A stretch of DNA of 64,000 bases from Kosakonia oryzae (GCF_001658025.2 NZ_CP014007.2:1364001-1428000); one strand, 5' to 3'. Positions 53,313 to 63,244 are shown, counted from the stretch's first letter. Made by a program: numbers and translations. Notes: generated by a model from the letters alone, not told the origin.

Positions 53313-53933
53313 GTGGAAATTTACGAGAACGAAAACGACCAGGTTGACGCTATCAAGCGCTTCTTTGCCGAAAATGGCAAAGCGCTGGCTGTTGGGGTTG
53401 TTTTGGGTATTGGTGCGCTGATGGGCTGGCGTTACTGGAACGGCCATCAGGCAGATACGGCGAGAGCTTCATCGCAGGCCTATGAAAACGCGATTTCCGC
53501 GCTTCAGGCTGATAAGCCAGAGTCGTTCACAGCTGCGGAGAAATTTGCCGCTGACAACAAAAACACTTATGGTGCGCTGGCTTCACTGGAACTGGCACAG
53601 CAATACGTAGAAAAAAATGAACTGGATAAAGCAGCCGCGCAATTGCAACAGGGGCTTGCCGCGACCAGTGATGAAAATCTGCAATCGATGATCAACGTCC
53701 GTCTGGCGCGTGTTCAGGTGCAGCAGAAGCAGCAAGACGCTGCGCTCAAAACGCTGGATGCCGTTAAAGGCGAAAGCTGGTCGGCAATTGTTGCCGATCT
53801 GCGCGGTGAAGCGCTGTTGAGCAAAGGCGACAAACAAGGTGCGCGCACCGCATGGGAAAACGGCATTAAAAACAATGCCTCTCCTGCGCTCAGCGAAATG
53901 ATGCAGATGAAAATTAATAATTTGTCCATCTAA
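53313..53933 (+). CDS. yfgM: YfgM, SecYEG-associated periplasmic TPR protein
   Basis: Ancillary subunit of the SecYEG-PpiD translocon, helping pass secreted proteins to periplasmic chaperones. 206 residues. A short cytoplasmic acidic N-terminus (MEIYENENDQVDAIKRFF) is followed by a transmembrane segment (about 26-43) and TPR-like helices. The start is GTG with AAGGAGAAGG nearby. It sits 10 bases before bamB and 36 after hisS. Confidence 0.95.
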   Translation: MEIYENENDQVDAIKRFFAENGKALAVGVVLGIGALMGWRYWNGHQADTARASSQAYENAISALQADKPESFTAAEKFAADNKNTYGALASLELAQQYVEKNELDKAAAQLQQGLAATSDENLQSMINVRLARVQVQQKQQDAALKTLDAVKGESWSAIVADLRGEALLSKGDKQGARTAWENGIKNNASPALSEMMQMKINNLSI

Positions 53934-53943
53934 GAGGGACCCG

Positions 53944-55122
53944 ATGCAATTGCGTAAATTACTTCTGCCAGGGCTGCTTTCCGTGACGTTATTGAGCGGC
54001 TGTTCCCTGTTCAATAGCGAAGAAGATGTTGTCAAAATGTCCCCGCTACCGGTGGTTGAAAATCAGTTCACCCCGACAACCGCGTGGAGCACTTCCGTCG
54101 GCAACGGTATCGGCGATTTCTATTCTAATCTGCACCCGGCATTTGCTGACGGCGTAGTCTATGCCGCCGATCGTCACGGCGTGGTGAAAGCGGTCAGCAT
54201 TGAAGACGGCCATGAAATCTGGTCGGTCAATCTGGCAGAGAAAGACGGCTGGTTCTCCACGCGCGCTGCGCTGCTTTCCGGCGGTGTAACCGTTTCTGGC
54301 GGCCATGTGTACGTTGGTACTGAGAAAGCGCAGGTTTATGCCCTCAATACCAGCGATGGTTCGAAGGCCTGGCAGGCAAAAGTTGCTGGTGAAGCACTTT
54401 CCCGCCCGGTAGTGAGCGACGGTCTGGTGCTGATTCATACCAGTAACGGCCAGTTGCAGGCGCTAAATGAAAGCGACGGCGCGGTGAAATGGACGGTCAA
54501 CCTGGATATGCCTGCGCTCTCTCTGCGCGGTGAATCTGCACCGACCACCGCCTTTGGCGCTGCGATTGTCGGCGGCGATAACGGTCGTGTGAGCGCGGTA
54601 CTGATGCAGCAGGGCCAGATGATCTGGCAGCAGCGCATCTCCCAGGCGAACGGCCCGACTGAAATCGATCGCCTGAGCGATGTGGATACCACGCCGGTTG
54701 TGGTGGACAACGTTGTTTATGCACTGGCTTATAACGGCAACCTGACGGCGCTGGATCTGCGCAGCGGCCAGATCATGTGGAAACGTGAGCTGGGCTCAGT
54801 GAGCGACTTCGTTGTTGATGGTAATCGCATCTACATCATCGATCAGAATGACCGCGTTCTGGCGCTGACCACCGACGGTGGCGTGACCCTATGGACGCAA
54901 AGCGATCTGCTGCACCGTAACCTTACTGCCCCGGCGTTGTATAATGGTTACATTGTGACAGGCGATAGTGAAGGTTATGTCCACTGGATCAACGTTGAAG
55001 ACGGGCGTTTCGTCGCGCAGCAGAAAGTCGACAGCTCCGGTTTCCTGACCGAACCGGTCGTTGCTGGCGGCAAGCTGCTGATCCAGGCGAAAGACGGCAC
55101 GCTGTACGCACTCTCGCGCTAA
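53944..55122 (+). CDS. bamB: Outer-membrane assembly lipoprotein BamB
   Basis: Lipoprotein subunit of the BAM complex that inserts beta-barrel proteins in the outer membrane. 392 residues, as in E. coli. Lipobox LLSGC with Cys20 (followed by SLFNSEED). The mature part is an eight-bladed beta-propeller of PQQ-like repeats, visible as repeated motifs such as VYALNTSDGSKAWQAKV and LTALDLRSGQIMWKREL. It lies 10 bases after yfgM and is followed by a terminator. Confidence 0.98.
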   Translation: MQLRKLLLPGLLSVTLLSGCSLFNSEEDVVKMSPLPVVENQFTPTTAWSTSVGNGIGDFYSNLHPAFADGVVYAADRHGVVKAVSIEDGHEIWSVNLAEKDGWFSTRAALLSGGVTVSGGHVYVGTEKAQVYALNTSDGSKAWQAKVAGEALSRPVVSDGLVLIHTSNGQLQALNESDGAVKWTVNLDMPALSLRGESAPTTAFGAAIVGGDNGRVSAVLMQQGQMIWQQRISQANGPTEIDRLSDVDTTPVVVDNVVYALAYNGNLTALDLRSGQIMWKRELGSVSDFVVDGNRIYIIDQNDRVLALTTDGGVTLWTQSDLLHRNLTAPALYNGYIVTGDSEGYVHWINVEDGRFVAQQKVDSSGFLTEPVVAGGKLLIQAKDGTLYALSR

Positions 55123-55148
55123 CTGCGCTGAGGTTGTCGTTTCCGAAG

Positions 55149-55175
55149 ACGGCTCCTGTTGCAGGAGCCGTTTTC
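55149..55175 (+). terminator. bamB-der intergenic terminator
   Basis: ACGGCTCCTG (55149-55158) and CAGGAGCCGT (55162-55171) form a perfect 10-bp stem with a TTG loop, followed by TTTCC. It probably ends most upstream transcripts before der. Confidence 0.85.
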
Positions 55176-55242
55176 CTGTTTTTAAAACGCCGCGCAAATT
55201 GCGCCGTTTTGCTAATGAATTTCCTGTAATGAGGCTTTAAAC

Positions 55243-56718
55243 ATGGTACCTGTGGTCGCGCTTGTCGGGCGCCCTAACGTTGGAAAATCCACGCTATTTA
55301 ACCGCTTAACACGCACCCGTGATGCGCTGGTGGCCGATTTCCCGGGTCTGACTCGTGACCGTAAGTACGGTCGTGCTGAAGTAGAAGGCCGCGAATTTAT
55401 CTGTATCGATACCGGCGGTATCGATGGCACTGAAGACGGCGTGGAAACGCGCATGGCGGAACAGTCGCTGCTGGCGATTGAAGAAGCCGATGTCGTGCTG
55501 TTTATGGTGGATGCCCGTGCGGGTCTGATGCCAGCGGATACGGCTATTGCTAAGCATTTGCGTTCACGCGAAAAACCGACTTTCCTTGTTGCTAACAAAA
55601 CCGATGGTCTGGATCCGGATCAGGCAACAGCGGATTTCTACGCGCTGGGTCTTGGTGAGATTTATGCTATCGCCGCTTCTCACGGGCGCGGTGTCACCAG
55701 CCTGCTGGAACACGTGCTGATGCCGTGGATGGACGAACTGAATCCGCCGGAAGAGGTGGATGAAGACGCCGAATACTGGGCGCAGTTCGAAGCCCGTGAA
55801 AATGGCGAAGAAGAAGAGCCGGAAGAGGAGTTCAACCCGCAGGATCTGCCGATAAAGCTGGCGATTGTCGGTCGTCCGAACGTCGGTAAGTCCACACTCA
55901 CTAACCGCATTCTCGGCGAAGATCGCGTGGTGGTGTACGACATGCCGGGCACCACGCGCGACAGTATTTACATTCCGATGCAGCGCGATGAACGTGAGTA
56001 CGTACTTATCGACACCGCCGGTGTGCGTAAGCGCGGTAAGATCACCGACGTGGTGGAAAAATTCTCCGTTATCAAAACTCTACAAGCGATTGAAGACGCC
56101 AACGTGGTATTGCTGGTGATTGATGCCCGCGAAGGCATCTCTGACCAGGATTTGTCGCTGCTGGGCTTTATCCTTAACAGCGGCCGCTCGCTGGTGATTG
56201 TCGTCAACAAGTGGGACGGCCTGAGCCAGGAAGTGAAAGAGCAGGTGAAAGAGACGCTGGATTACCGTCTCGGCTTTATTGACTTTGCCCGCGTGCACTT
56301 TATCTCTGCACTGCATGGTAGCGGTGTTGGCAACCTGTTCGAATCCGTACGCGAAGCGTATGACAGCTCCACACGTCGCGTCAGCACCGCGCTGTTGACC
56401 CGTATTATGAATATGGCGGCGGAAGATCATCAGCCGCCTCTGGTGCGCGGTCGCCGCGTGAAGCTGAAATATGCCCACGCCGGTGGTTATAACCCGCCGA
56501 TTGTGGTGATCCACGGCAACCAGGTGAAAGATCTGCCGGATTCCTATAAACGCTATCTGATGAATTACTTCCGCAAATCGCTGGATGTAATGGGTACGCC
56601 AATCCGTATTCAGTTCAAGGAAGGGGAAAACCCGTTTGCGGATAAGCGCAACACCCTGACGCCGAACCAGTTACGTAAGCGTAAGCGCCTGATTAAGCAC
56701 ATTAAGAAGAGTAAGTAA
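55243..56718 (+). CDS. der: Ribosome-assembly GTPase Der (EngA)
   Basis: Essential GTPase with two tandem G domains acting in 50S subunit maturation. 491 residues. G domain 1: GRPNVGKS (9-16) and DTGG; NKTDG. G domain 2: GRPNVGKS (about 209-216), [10 protein letters not shown] and NKWD. Between them is an acidic linker ([15 protein letters not shown]), and a C-terminal KH-like domain follows. The basic C-terminus [14 protein letters not shown] is intact. A terminator-like repeat follows. Confidence 0.98.
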   Translation: MVPVVALVGRPNVGKSTLFNRLTRTRDALVADFPGLTRDRKYGRAEVEGREFICIDTGGIDGTEDGVETRMAEQSLLAIEEADVVLFMVDARAGLMPADTAIAKHLRSREKPTFLVANKTDGLDPDQATADFYALGLGEIYAIAASHGRGVTSLLEHVLMPWMDELNPPEEVDEDAEYWAQFEARENGEEEEPEEEFNPQDLPIKLAIVGRPNVGKSTLTNRILGEDRVVVYDMPGTTRDSIYIPMQRDEREYVLIDTAGVRKRGKITDVVEKFSVIKTLQAIEDANVVLLVIDAREGISDQDLSLLGFILNSGRSLVIVVNKWDGLSQEVKEQVKETLDYRLGFIDFARVHFISALHGSGVGNLFESVREAYDSSTRRVSTALLTRIMNMAAEDHQPPLVRGRRVKLKYAHAGGYNPPIVVIHGNQVKDLPDSYKRYLMNYFRKSLDVMGTPIRIQFKEGENPFADKRNTLTPNQLRKRKRLIKHIKKSK

Positions 56719-57053
56719 TTACTCGTCTGAAACCCGCAAATCTGAAGCGAACCCCGAAAGTTGGCTAGCCAACAAGTAGGGGTTTTATGTTTTAAGCCCG
56801 GACAAATCATAACGTGTATTTAAAGCAGTAGTGATTTCTCACTTCATGCTTCAAGTGGCACCGGCTATTTGTTTTTCCTGCGCCGGTTAGGCGCATGGCT
56901 CGTCAGATGAAATTACTTCCAGGCCGTAACCTGTCAACTTTTTCAATTTATATAACGAGTCCTTCCGAAGCGAGGACGATAGGTCTGCAATCGTTTAAAA
57001 GAAAAAAACTTCCTGTTAGGATTAATCTCATTATTCAAAGATGAGATAGGGAT
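56719..57053. other. Intergenic region der to lipoprotein gene
   Basis: About 335 bases with no convincing gene. It starts with a terminator-like structure: ACCCC (56751-56755) and GGGGT (56779-56783) enclosing the palindrome TTGGCTAGCCAA (56761-56772), then TTT. The following sequence is visibly AT-richer than the backbone. Just before the next gene, ATCTCAT (57025-57031) and ATGAGAT (57041-57047) form a stem that abuts the ribosome site AGGGAT. Confidence 0.6.
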
Positions 57054-58193
57054 ATGAAAAAAACGGTTGTAGCAACATTGATAGCATTAACCCTGTTGAC
57101 AGGGTGTGGCCCAAAGGAATTGACCTCTGAGCAAAAACAGGAAGTCGCAAACCTAAAAAATGAATTATCACGCACGGAAACTGAAATCTCTGCTGCGAAT
57201 GAGACAGGTAAGCAGTTTGCGGGTGGGCTAATTAAGAATCTGGTTACAGCAAGACTGGAAGTTTTAGAGACTAATAAGGCTCTTTTGGAACAGCGTATTA
57301 ATGCGATTGAAGCAGGGGCGAAGATTGACATAGCCGTCAGTAGCGTAAAACCTGACCCGGAACTTGCCAACTCCATTAAAGCCGAAATGGACACTCTTAA
57401 TAGCAGAATCGATGAAGCGAAGGCCGATGCTAACCAGTACTCTGGCGGATTAATCCAGGCTTTGAAATTGTCGACGGTTGCTACGCAAGAACAAAGCATG
57501 GCGATGCTTCAGCAGAAATATTTAATCGCTAAATATGGCCTGGCTGAGATCAAAGTTGATACACCACCGATGAGTAATGCAAAAGTCGACAAGGAACCCG
57601 CTCAGCAAAATAGTACGCCTCAACAATCACCGAAACTTCCTCCAGCAGAAGGGCCATTCGGGTTAGAAGCTGGCTTGTCAAAACAAAATATTGAAGATAT
57701 GACCGGGGCTGAACTTAAGCTTTTAGAAAATAGCGTTAACCTTTACACTACATCGAAATTGCCTAAGCAAAATGCTGATTTCGAGGTATTCGGGCTTCAG
57801 ATCTCCCCCAAAGTAGGGCTTTGTCAAATACGCGCTGTAGGTAAAAGCATTAATACGGACAGTTATGGAATTGCTTTGAAATCGAAGTTTGAGGAGTTAA
57901 GTAATGCCTTAACCTCTATCTATGGTAAAGCCGACAAAAGAGATTATCTTCTTTCTGGTTCCCTCTGGAAAGAACCACAAGATTGGGTGATGGGATTAAA
58001 TAAAAAAGAGCGTATTTTATCTGCGGAGTGGAAAGGGGAAAAAGGCTCTTCATTAAAAAACAATTTGAGTATGGTATCTCTCGATGTACGGGCGACGGGT
58101 ACCGATACCGGATATTTATATCTACAATATAATTTTACTAATGATAGTACTTGTAAAGAAGAGGTTGAGGGAGCGAAGAAAAGTTCGCTTTAG
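57054..58193 (+). CDS. Unrecognised coiled-coil lipoprotein with a duplicated N-terminal unit
   Basis: I do not recognise this 379-residue protein. A signal peptide ends in lipobox LLTGC (Cys18, then GPKE; Gly at +2 suggests outer-membrane sorting). Two similar helical units follow: about 33-91 with KQFAGGLIKNL and about 108-167 with NQYSGGLIQAL, each a heptad-like coiled coil around an (F/Y)(A/S)GGLI motif. A Pro/Gln-rich linker (about 174-199) leads to a C-terminal domain (about 200-370) starting GPFGLEAGLSKQNIEDM. Codon use is AT-richer than in neighbours, suggesting acquisition. It stands alone between two terminator-like hairpins. Confidence 0.85.
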   Translation: MKKTVVATLIALTLLTGCGPKELTSEQKQEVANLKNELSRTETEISAANETGKQFAGGLIKNLVTARLEVLETNKALLEQRINAIEAGAKIDIAVSSVKPDPELANSIKAEMDTLNSRIDEAKADANQYSGGLIQALKLSTVATQEQSMAMLQQKYLIAKYGLAEIKVDTPPMSNAKVDKEPAQQNSTPQQSPKLPPAEGPFGLEAGLSKQNIEDMTGAELKLLENSVNLYTTSKLPKQNADFEVFGLQISPKVGLCQIRAVGKSINTDSYGIALKSKFEELSNALTSIYGKADKRDYLLSGSLWKEPQDWVMGLNKKERILSAEWKGEKGSSLKNNLSMVSLDVRATGTDTGYLYLQYNFTNDSTCKEEVEGAKKSSL

Positions 58194-58490
58194 ATTCTGC
58201 TTCAAATCCTGCCCCTGAATAAGGGGCTATTTCTTTATAAAAAGTAACGTCTAAAAATAAATAGAATAATGAATGATGCCTGGTTGAATATATGTTGAAG
58301 CTTGGGTTGTTGGGGCTTTTTTTGCAAAGCCTTTCGCTTTCATTGCAAATACAACCACCACAATTGCAAATCAGAGTCTTTAGATTTAGTTCGTGGAAGT
58401 GTTACGAGTTGGCTGATGAAGTGAACCCGGCGGATTTTGTCACTTAAGGTGTATGATAAGGGGAGTGAAAAAATAAACGAGGAGAGCGTT
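58194..58490. other. Intergenic region lipoprotein gene to yfgJ
   Basis: About 300 AT-rich bases. A terminator, GCCCCT-gaata-AGGGGC at 58211-58227 then TATTTCTTT, closes the lipoprotein gene. A second inverted repeat (GGCTTT ... AAAGCC, about 58314-58331) encloses a T run. The ribosome site of yfgJ (GAGGAGAG) is at the right end. No ORF is convincing. Confidence 0.6.
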
Positions 58491-58706
58491 ATGGATCTCA
58501 AATGCCCGACCTGCCACAACCCGCTGGAACTGGTGGGAACGCATGCGCATTGCAACGGCTGCGGCAACGATATTGAAGTACAGGCAAACTGCCCGGAGTG
58601 CCATCAGCCCCTGGAAGTGTTAAAAGCCTGCGGCGCGGTGGACTTTTTCTGCCAGCACGGCCACGGGTTAATCTCTAAAAAACGCGTCGAGTTTACCCCG
58701 CTTTAA
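58491..58706 (+). CDS. yfgJ: YfgJ-type zinc-ribbon protein
   Basis: 71 residues, as in E. coli YfgJ; function unknown. Two zinc-ribbon knuckle pairs, CPTC (5-8) with CNGC, and CPEC with CGAVDFFCQHGHG, suggest two bound zinc ions. The C-terminal LISKKRVEF is conserved. The start MDLKCPTCHNPLEL has GAGGAG upstream; an 18-codon upstream extension has no support. The stop overlaps the convergent emfourin gene by four bases. Confidence 0.92.
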   Translation: MDLKCPTCHNPLELVGTHAHCNGCGNDIEVQANCPECHQPLEVLKACGAVDFFCQHGHGLISKKRVEFTPL

Positions 58707-59044
58707 GGCTTACAGATGCAGGCTTCGCCATCGCGCCACAGTTCCACCAGCGACGGTGGCGCTTTACTTTCCGGGATCAGCAACAGCACATCGGTCTGCT
58801 GCGTGGTCCAGGTTATCTGCAAACGGTAAAAACGCTGATCGCCGCGCCCCGGTGAATCCGGCTGCCCGGGCGGTTGCCCGAGCGGCAGGGTCTGATGCAG
58901 GATATTGACCAGGCGCTGGCGTTGTTCCGCGTTAAGCTGAGCAATCACGATTTTTCGCGTGCCGCTCAGCTTCGGAATATAAGCCAGCCCGCCTTCACGG
59001 GCGACTTCAACCACCGCATCATCGGTCAATTCGGGTTCGTTCAT
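58703..59044 (-). CDS. Emfourin-like inhibitor of M4 metalloproteases
   Basis: 113 residues with no signal peptide. It resembles emfourin, the protealysin inhibitor of Serratia: an N-terminal ELTDDAVVEVAREGGLAYIPKLSGTRKI segment, then a beta-rich body ending in TWTTQQTDVLLLIPESKAPPSLVELWRDG. Its start codon overlaps the protease stop by one base (TAATG), so the two are made together. The role, blocking the protease inside the producing cell or modulating it, is inferred from this pairing and from Serratia. Confidence 0.88.
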   Translation of the reverse strand: MNEPELTDDAVVEVAREGGLAYIPKLSGTRKIVIAQLNAEQRQRLVNILHQTLPLGQPPGQPDSPGRGDQRFYRLQITWTTQQTDVLLLIPESKAPPSLVELWRDGEACICKP

Positions 59045-60069
59045 TACAACACTCCAACCTCTTTCCAGGCCTTCTCGATTGCGTCTGCAACCTGTTGGCC
59101 CGAACGTTTTTCGCCGTGCTGAATGGTCAGTTTCGCAAAGGCAGCGAAATCGGCATTCTGCGCCAGCGCTTTATCGCAAACGGTATCGTACCAGGCGTAA
59201 CCGGCTTTCTCCCAGGCATAGCCACCAATCGCCGTCGCAGCAAGGTAAAACGCGCGGTTGGGAATACCGGAATTCAGATGCACGCCGCCGTTATCTTCAC
59301 GGGTTTTCACAAAGTCCTTCATATGTGCAGGCTGCGGATCTTTACCCAGTAGCGGGTCATCATAGGCGGTGCCGGGATGAGACATCGAACGCAGACCTTT
59401 GCCGTTAATCCCTTTTGCCAGCAGCCCTTCGCCGATGATCCAGTCGGCCTGATCCGCGGTTTGCTGTTTGTGGTACTGCTTCACCAGCGAGCCAAAAACA
59501 TCCGATAACGACTCATTAAGCGCGCCAGATTGTTCAAAATAGATCAGCGCAGCTTCTGTTTCTGTGACGCCGTGGCTGAGTTCATGCGCAACCACATCAA
59601 TAGCGATGGTAAAGCGGTTGAAGATTTCACCGTCGCCGTCGCCAAACACCATCTGCTGACCATTCCAGAAAGCGTTCTGATATTGCTGGCCATAATGCAC
59701 GGTGCCGTTCAGCACTATTCCCTTATTATCCAGTGAGTTACGGTGTAAAACCTGCCAGAAAAACTCGTGGGTAACGCCGAGATAGTCATAAGCTTCATCC
59801 ACGGCAACATCACCATTCGACGGCTGGCCTTCGTAGCGCACCTGCTTACCGGGCAGGCTCTCTTTCTGCTGCGCATCATAAATATCGCGTACCAGTTCAC
59901 CGGGCGAGGTGACCAGCGGCGCGCTGGGCTTGCCGTGGCTGTGGGCCATCAATGTCTGTACATGGGTTAACGTTTGTTGCGCGCAGCGCTGCTGCACTTC
60001 TGAACCGTGGTCGATAATGCGGCGAAGAATATAGGGCGGTATAACGCTGCTAAACGGGCGTGTTTTCAT
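59044..60069 (-). CDS. Protealysin-like M4 metalloprotease (thermolysin family)
   Basis: 341 residues, short for the M4 family as in protealysin-like proteases. Propeptide about 1-50 with the conserved IPPYIL motif (10-15). Zinc site H162-E-L-S-H166 with third ligand E186 in GALNESLSDVFG; proton-relay His near 264 in GGVHLNSGIPNRAFY. No signal peptide is visible, as in Serratia protealysin, so release or intracellular action is unclear. In Serratia it cleaves actin and aids invasion; here only the family is certain. Coupled to the inhibitor gene downstream. Confidence 0.93.
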   Translation of the reverse strand: MKTRPFSSVIPPYILRRIIDHGSEVQQRCAQQTLTHVQTLMAHSHGKPSAPLVTSPGELVRDIYDAQQKESLPGKQVRYEGQPSNGDVAVDEAYDYLGVTHEFFWQVLHRNSLDNKGIVLNGTVHYGQQYQNAFWNGQQMVFGDGDGEIFNRFTIAIDVVAHELSHGVTETEAALIYFEQSGALNESLSDVFGSLVKQYHKQQTADQADWIIGEGLLAKGINGKGLRSMSHPGTAYDDPLLGKDPQPAHMKDFVKTREDNGGVHLNSGIPNRAFYLAATAIGGYAWEKAGYAWYDTVCDKALAQNADFAAFAKLTIQHGEKRSGQQVADAIEKAWKEVGVL

Positions 60070-60133
60070 GTCGCTCTCCTTGATGAAAAGAACAACAAAA
60101 GTATAGGGGCAGCTTATAGATTAATCGTACAAA

Positions 60134-61507
60134 TTAAGGTGATTTATGCTGGCGCGGTTTCTTTACGGGCGTCACGTTACTGACTTCACTCTCCACCCAG
60201 CCGTCATTCAGGCGGGTGGTGAGCTTATCGCCCACTTTCACCTGGCGGGTTTTTTTCAGAACTTCGCCATCCGGGGAGGTGGTCACGCTGTAACCGCGCG
60301 CCAGTGTCGCCAGCGGGCTGACGGCTTCCAGATGGGTAATTGCAGAACCAAAGCGTTCGCGCGTGGTGCTTAAACGGTCGCGAATGTTCTGGCTCAGGCG
60401 ATATTCCAGCTGCTGTACGCGACTTTGCGCGCGATGAATCCGCGGCTGCGGGTTTTGCTGATTCAGACGCTGCATCACGCGCTGCTGACGGGCAGAAGCG
60501 CGTTTTAACTGCGTATCCAGCGCGTTTTGCATGCGCTGTTGCAGACGCTCCAGCACCGTTTGCTGGCGTGCCAGCCGTAACTGCGGGTGTTGTTGTTGCA
60601 GACGATGGTTCAACAGGGCGAAGCGGCGGTTGCGGCCAGCCAGATAATAATCCATCGACATCTCTAAGCGCTGCTGCATCGCCTGTACCTGGCGCAGCAG
60701 TTCAAGCTGGTTGCGGCTGACAATTTCCGCTGCGGCCGAAGGCGTTGGCGCGCGCAGATCGGCAACAAAATCGGCAATCGTGACATCGGTTTCATGGCCG
60801 ACGGCGCTGACCACCGGAATGCGGCTGGCAAAAATCGCACGCGCTACGCGTTCGTCATTAAAACTCCAGAGATCTTCCAGCGAACCGCCGCCGCGACCAA
60901 CAATCAGCACGTCGCATTCCTGACGCGCGTTCGCCAGCGCAATGGCACGCACGATTTGCCCCGGCGCGTCTTCGCCCTGCACCGCAGTCGGATAGATGAC
61001 TACCGGCAGAGACGGATCGCGGCGTTTCAGCACGTGCAGAATATCGTGCAGCGCCGCGCCGGTTTTCGACGTAATCACGCCAACACAATGCGCAGGCGAG
61101 GGCAGCGGTTGCTTAAAATGCTGATCGAACAACCCTTCAGCGGCGAGTTTGGCTTTCAGTTGCTCATACTTTTGCTGCAACAAGCCTTCACCGGCCGGTT
61201 GCATGCTTTCGACGATAATCTGGTATTCCCCGCGCGGTTCATACAGCGTGATGTTGGCGCGAACCAGCACCTGCTGGCCGTGCTGCGGGCGAAACGTAAC
61301 GCGGCGGTTGCTGTTGCGGAACATCGCGCAGCGCACCTGAGCGGTATCGTCTTTTAAGGTAAAGTACCAGTGGCCGGAAGCGGGCTGGGTAAAATTGGAG
61401 ATTTCCCCGCTGATCCACACCTGACCGAGTTCGCGTTCCAGCAGTAAGCGCACCGACTGGTTCAGGCGGCTGACGGTATAAATTGAGGGAGATTGGAACG
61501 ACGACAT
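60134..61507 (-). CDS. xseA: Exodeoxyribonuclease VII large subunit
   Basis: Large subunit of exonuclease VII, degrading single-stranded DNA from both ends together with XseB. 457 residues, one more than E. coli. An N-terminal OB fold (about 1-105; [24 protein letters not shown]) is followed by the catalytic domain ([40 protein letters not shown]) and a long Gln/Arg-rich coiled coil (about 270-400). Divergent from guaB. Confidence 0.97.
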   Translation of the reverse strand: MSSFQSPSIYTVSRLNQSVRLLLERELGQVWISGEISNFTQPASGHWYFTLKDDTAQVRCAMFRNSNRRVTFRPQHGQQVLVRANITLYEPRGEYQIIVESMQPAGEGLLQQKYEQLKAKLAAEGLFDQHFKQPLPSPAHCVGVITSKTGAALHDILHVLKRRDPSLPVVIYPTAVQGEDAPGQIVRAIALANARQECDVLIVGRGGGSLEDLWSFNDERVARAIFASRIPVVSAVGHETDVTIADFVADLRAPTPSAAAEIVSRNQLELLRQVQAMQQRLEMSMDYYLAGRNRRFALLNHRLQQQHPQLRLARQQTVLERLQQRMQNALDTQLKRASARQQRVMQRLNQQNPQPRIHRAQSRVQQLEYRLSQNIRDRLSTTRERFGSAITHLEAVSPLATLARGYSVTTSPDGEVLKKTRQVKVGDKLTTRLNDGWVESEVSNVTPVKKPRQHKSP

Positions 61508-61598
61508 GTGAGCCAGATCAAATTCTAAATCAGCAGGTTATTCAGTCGATAGTAACCCGATACGAGGGGATGGCAAGTTTTTTCTCAAAAAAGTGTGG

Positions 61599-61624
61599 AT
61601 GCAATCGGTTACGCTCTGTATAAT
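61599..61624 (+). promoter_or_regulatory. guaBA promoter with PurR operator
   Basis: ATGCAATCGGTTACGC at 61599-61614 equals the E. coli guaB PurR box as I recall it. A consensus -10 TATAAT lies at 61619-61624, with the box overlapping the spacer and -35 region. The guaB start is 42 bases further. Confidence 0.85.
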
Positions 61625-61665
61625 GCCACGGCAATATTTAACCCCCCAGGTCAGAGATATTGCCC

Positions 61666-63132
61666 ATGCTACGTATTGCTAAAGAAGCACTGACGTTTGA
61701 CGACGTCCTCCTCGTTCCCGCTCATTCCACCGTTCTGCCGAATACTGCCGATCTGAGCACGCAGCTCACCAAAACCATTCGCCTGAACATTCCTATGCTC
61801 TCTGCGGCGATGGATACCGTGACTGAAGCGCGTCTGGCGATTGCGCTGGCACAGGAAGGCGGCATTGGCTTTATTCACAAAAACATGTCTATCGAGCGCC
61901 AGGCGGAAGAAGTTCGCCGCGTGAAGAAACATGAATCCGGCGTGGTTAAAGATCCACAAACCGTTCTGCCGACCACCACCCTGCGCGAAGTAAAAGAACT
62001 GACCGAACGTAACGGCTTTGCCGGTTACCCGGTAGTGAACGGCGACAACGAACTGGTCGGCATCATCACCGGTCGTGACGTGCGTTTCGTTACCGATCTG
62101 ACTCAGCCGGTGAGCGTGTACATGACGCCGAAAGAGCGCCTGGTAACCGTTCGCGAAGGGGAATCCCGCGAAGTGGTGTTCGCCAAAATGCACGAAAAAC
62201 GCGTTGAAAAAGCGCTGGTCGTTGACGAAAGTTTCCACCTGCGCGGCATGATCACCGTTAAAGACTTCCAGAAAGCAGAACGTAAACCGAACGCCTGTAA
62301 AGACGAGCAGGGCCGTCTGCGCGTTGGCGCGGCAGTTGGCGCGGGCGCCGGTAACGAAGAGCGCGTTGACGCGCTGGTTGCCGCAGGCGTTGACGTATTG
62401 CTGATCGACTCCTCTCACGGCCACTCCGAAGGCGTGTTGCAGCGCATTCGCGAAACCCGTGCTAAATACCCGGATCTGCAAATCATCGGCGGTAACGTTG
62501 CGACTGGCGCAGGCGCACGCGCTCTGGCGGAAGCGGGCGTGAGTGCGGTAAAAGTCGGTATCGGCCCTGGCTCCATCTGTACTACCCGTATCGTAACCGG
62601 CGTAGGCGTTCCGCAGATCACCGCGGTTTCCGACGCGGTTGAAGCGCTGGAAGGCACTGGCATTCCGGTTATCGCCGACGGCGGTATCCGTTTCTCCGGC
62701 GACATCGCCAAAGCTATCGCCGCAGGCGCTGCCGCAGTCATGGTTGGCTCCATGCTGGCGGGTACTGAAGAATCCCCGGGTGAAATCGAACTCTACCAGG
62801 GCCGTTCTTACAAATCTTACCGCGGTATGGGTTCTCTGGGCGCGATGTCCAAAGGCTCTTCCGACCGTTACTTCCAGAGCGATAACGCTGCCGACAAACT
62901 GGTGCCGGAAGGTATCGAAGGTCGCGTTGCCTATAAAGGCCGCCTGAAAGAGATCATTCACCAGCAGATGGGCGGCCTGCGCTCCTGTATGGGTCTGACC
63001 GGCTGTGGTACTATCGATGACCTGCGTACTAAAGCGGAATTTGTACGCATCAGCGGTGCCGGTATCCAGGAAAGCCACGTTCACGACGTGACCATCACCA
63101 AGGAATCCCCGAACTACCGCATGGGTTCTTAA
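61666..63132 (+). CDS. guaB: Inosine-5'-monophosphate dehydrogenase
   Basis: Oxidises IMP to XMP with NAD+, the first committed step to GMP. 488 residues. TIM barrel with the CBS pair inserted at about 93-200. Active-site loop [15 protein letters not shown] holds catalytic Cys305, and the mobile flap RGMGSLGAM lies near 400. The start [15 protein letters not shown] is taken as in E. coli; a TTG two codons earlier is possible. PurR box upstream; guaA follows after 112 bases. Confidence 0.99.
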   Translation: MLRIAKEALTFDDVLLVPAHSTVLPNTADLSTQLTKTIRLNIPMLSAAMDTVTEARLAIALAQEGGIGFIHKNMSIERQAEEVRRVKKHESGVVKDPQTVLPTTTLREVKELTERNGFAGYPVVNGDNELVGIITGRDVRFVTDLTQPVSVYMTPKERLVTVREGESREVVFAKMHEKRVEKALVVDESFHLRGMITVKDFQKAERKPNACKDEQGRLRVGAAVGAGAGNEERVDALVAAGVDVLLIDSSHGHSEGVLQRIRETRAKYPDLQIIGGNVATGAGARALAEAGVSAVKVGIGPGSICTTRIVTGVGVPQITAVSDAVEALEGTGIPVIADGGIRFSGDIAKAIAAGAAAVMVGSMLAGTEESPGEIELYQGRSYKSYRGMGSLGAMSKGSSDRYFQSDNAADKLVPEGIEGRVAYKGRLKEIIHQQMGGLRSCMGLTGCGTIDDLRTKAEFVRISGAGIQESHVHDVTITKESPNYRMGS

Positions 63133-63140
63133 TGATTTCC

Positions 63141-63164
63141 GCGCCCGGTGCTTTCACCGGGCGC
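63141..63164 (+). other. guaB-guaA intergenic hairpin
   Basis: GCGCCCGGTG and CACCGGGCGC form a perfect 10-bp stem with a CTTT loop, eight bases after guaB. No T run follows, so it is more likely a processing or stability element within the guaBA message than a terminator. Confidence 0.55.
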
Positions 63165-63244
63165 TGACTTTCATACTCTCTGTTCAGGTTCAGCCTGCAA
63201 GACGACGAGTATATTCATTGCCACTTGCCTCGGAAGTAACGTCA

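Noticed and set aside
56719-58490. Integrative element or insertion sequence carrying the lipoprotein gene
   Set aside because: No transposase, integrase, tRNA target or clear flanking direct repeats were found, so only acquisition by unknown means is proposed.
61669-63084. 471-codon minus-strand ORF opposite guaB
   Set aside because: Antisense mirror of a highly expressed, codon-biased gene; composition (Phe/His/Arg/Gln-rich) is typical of such shadows.
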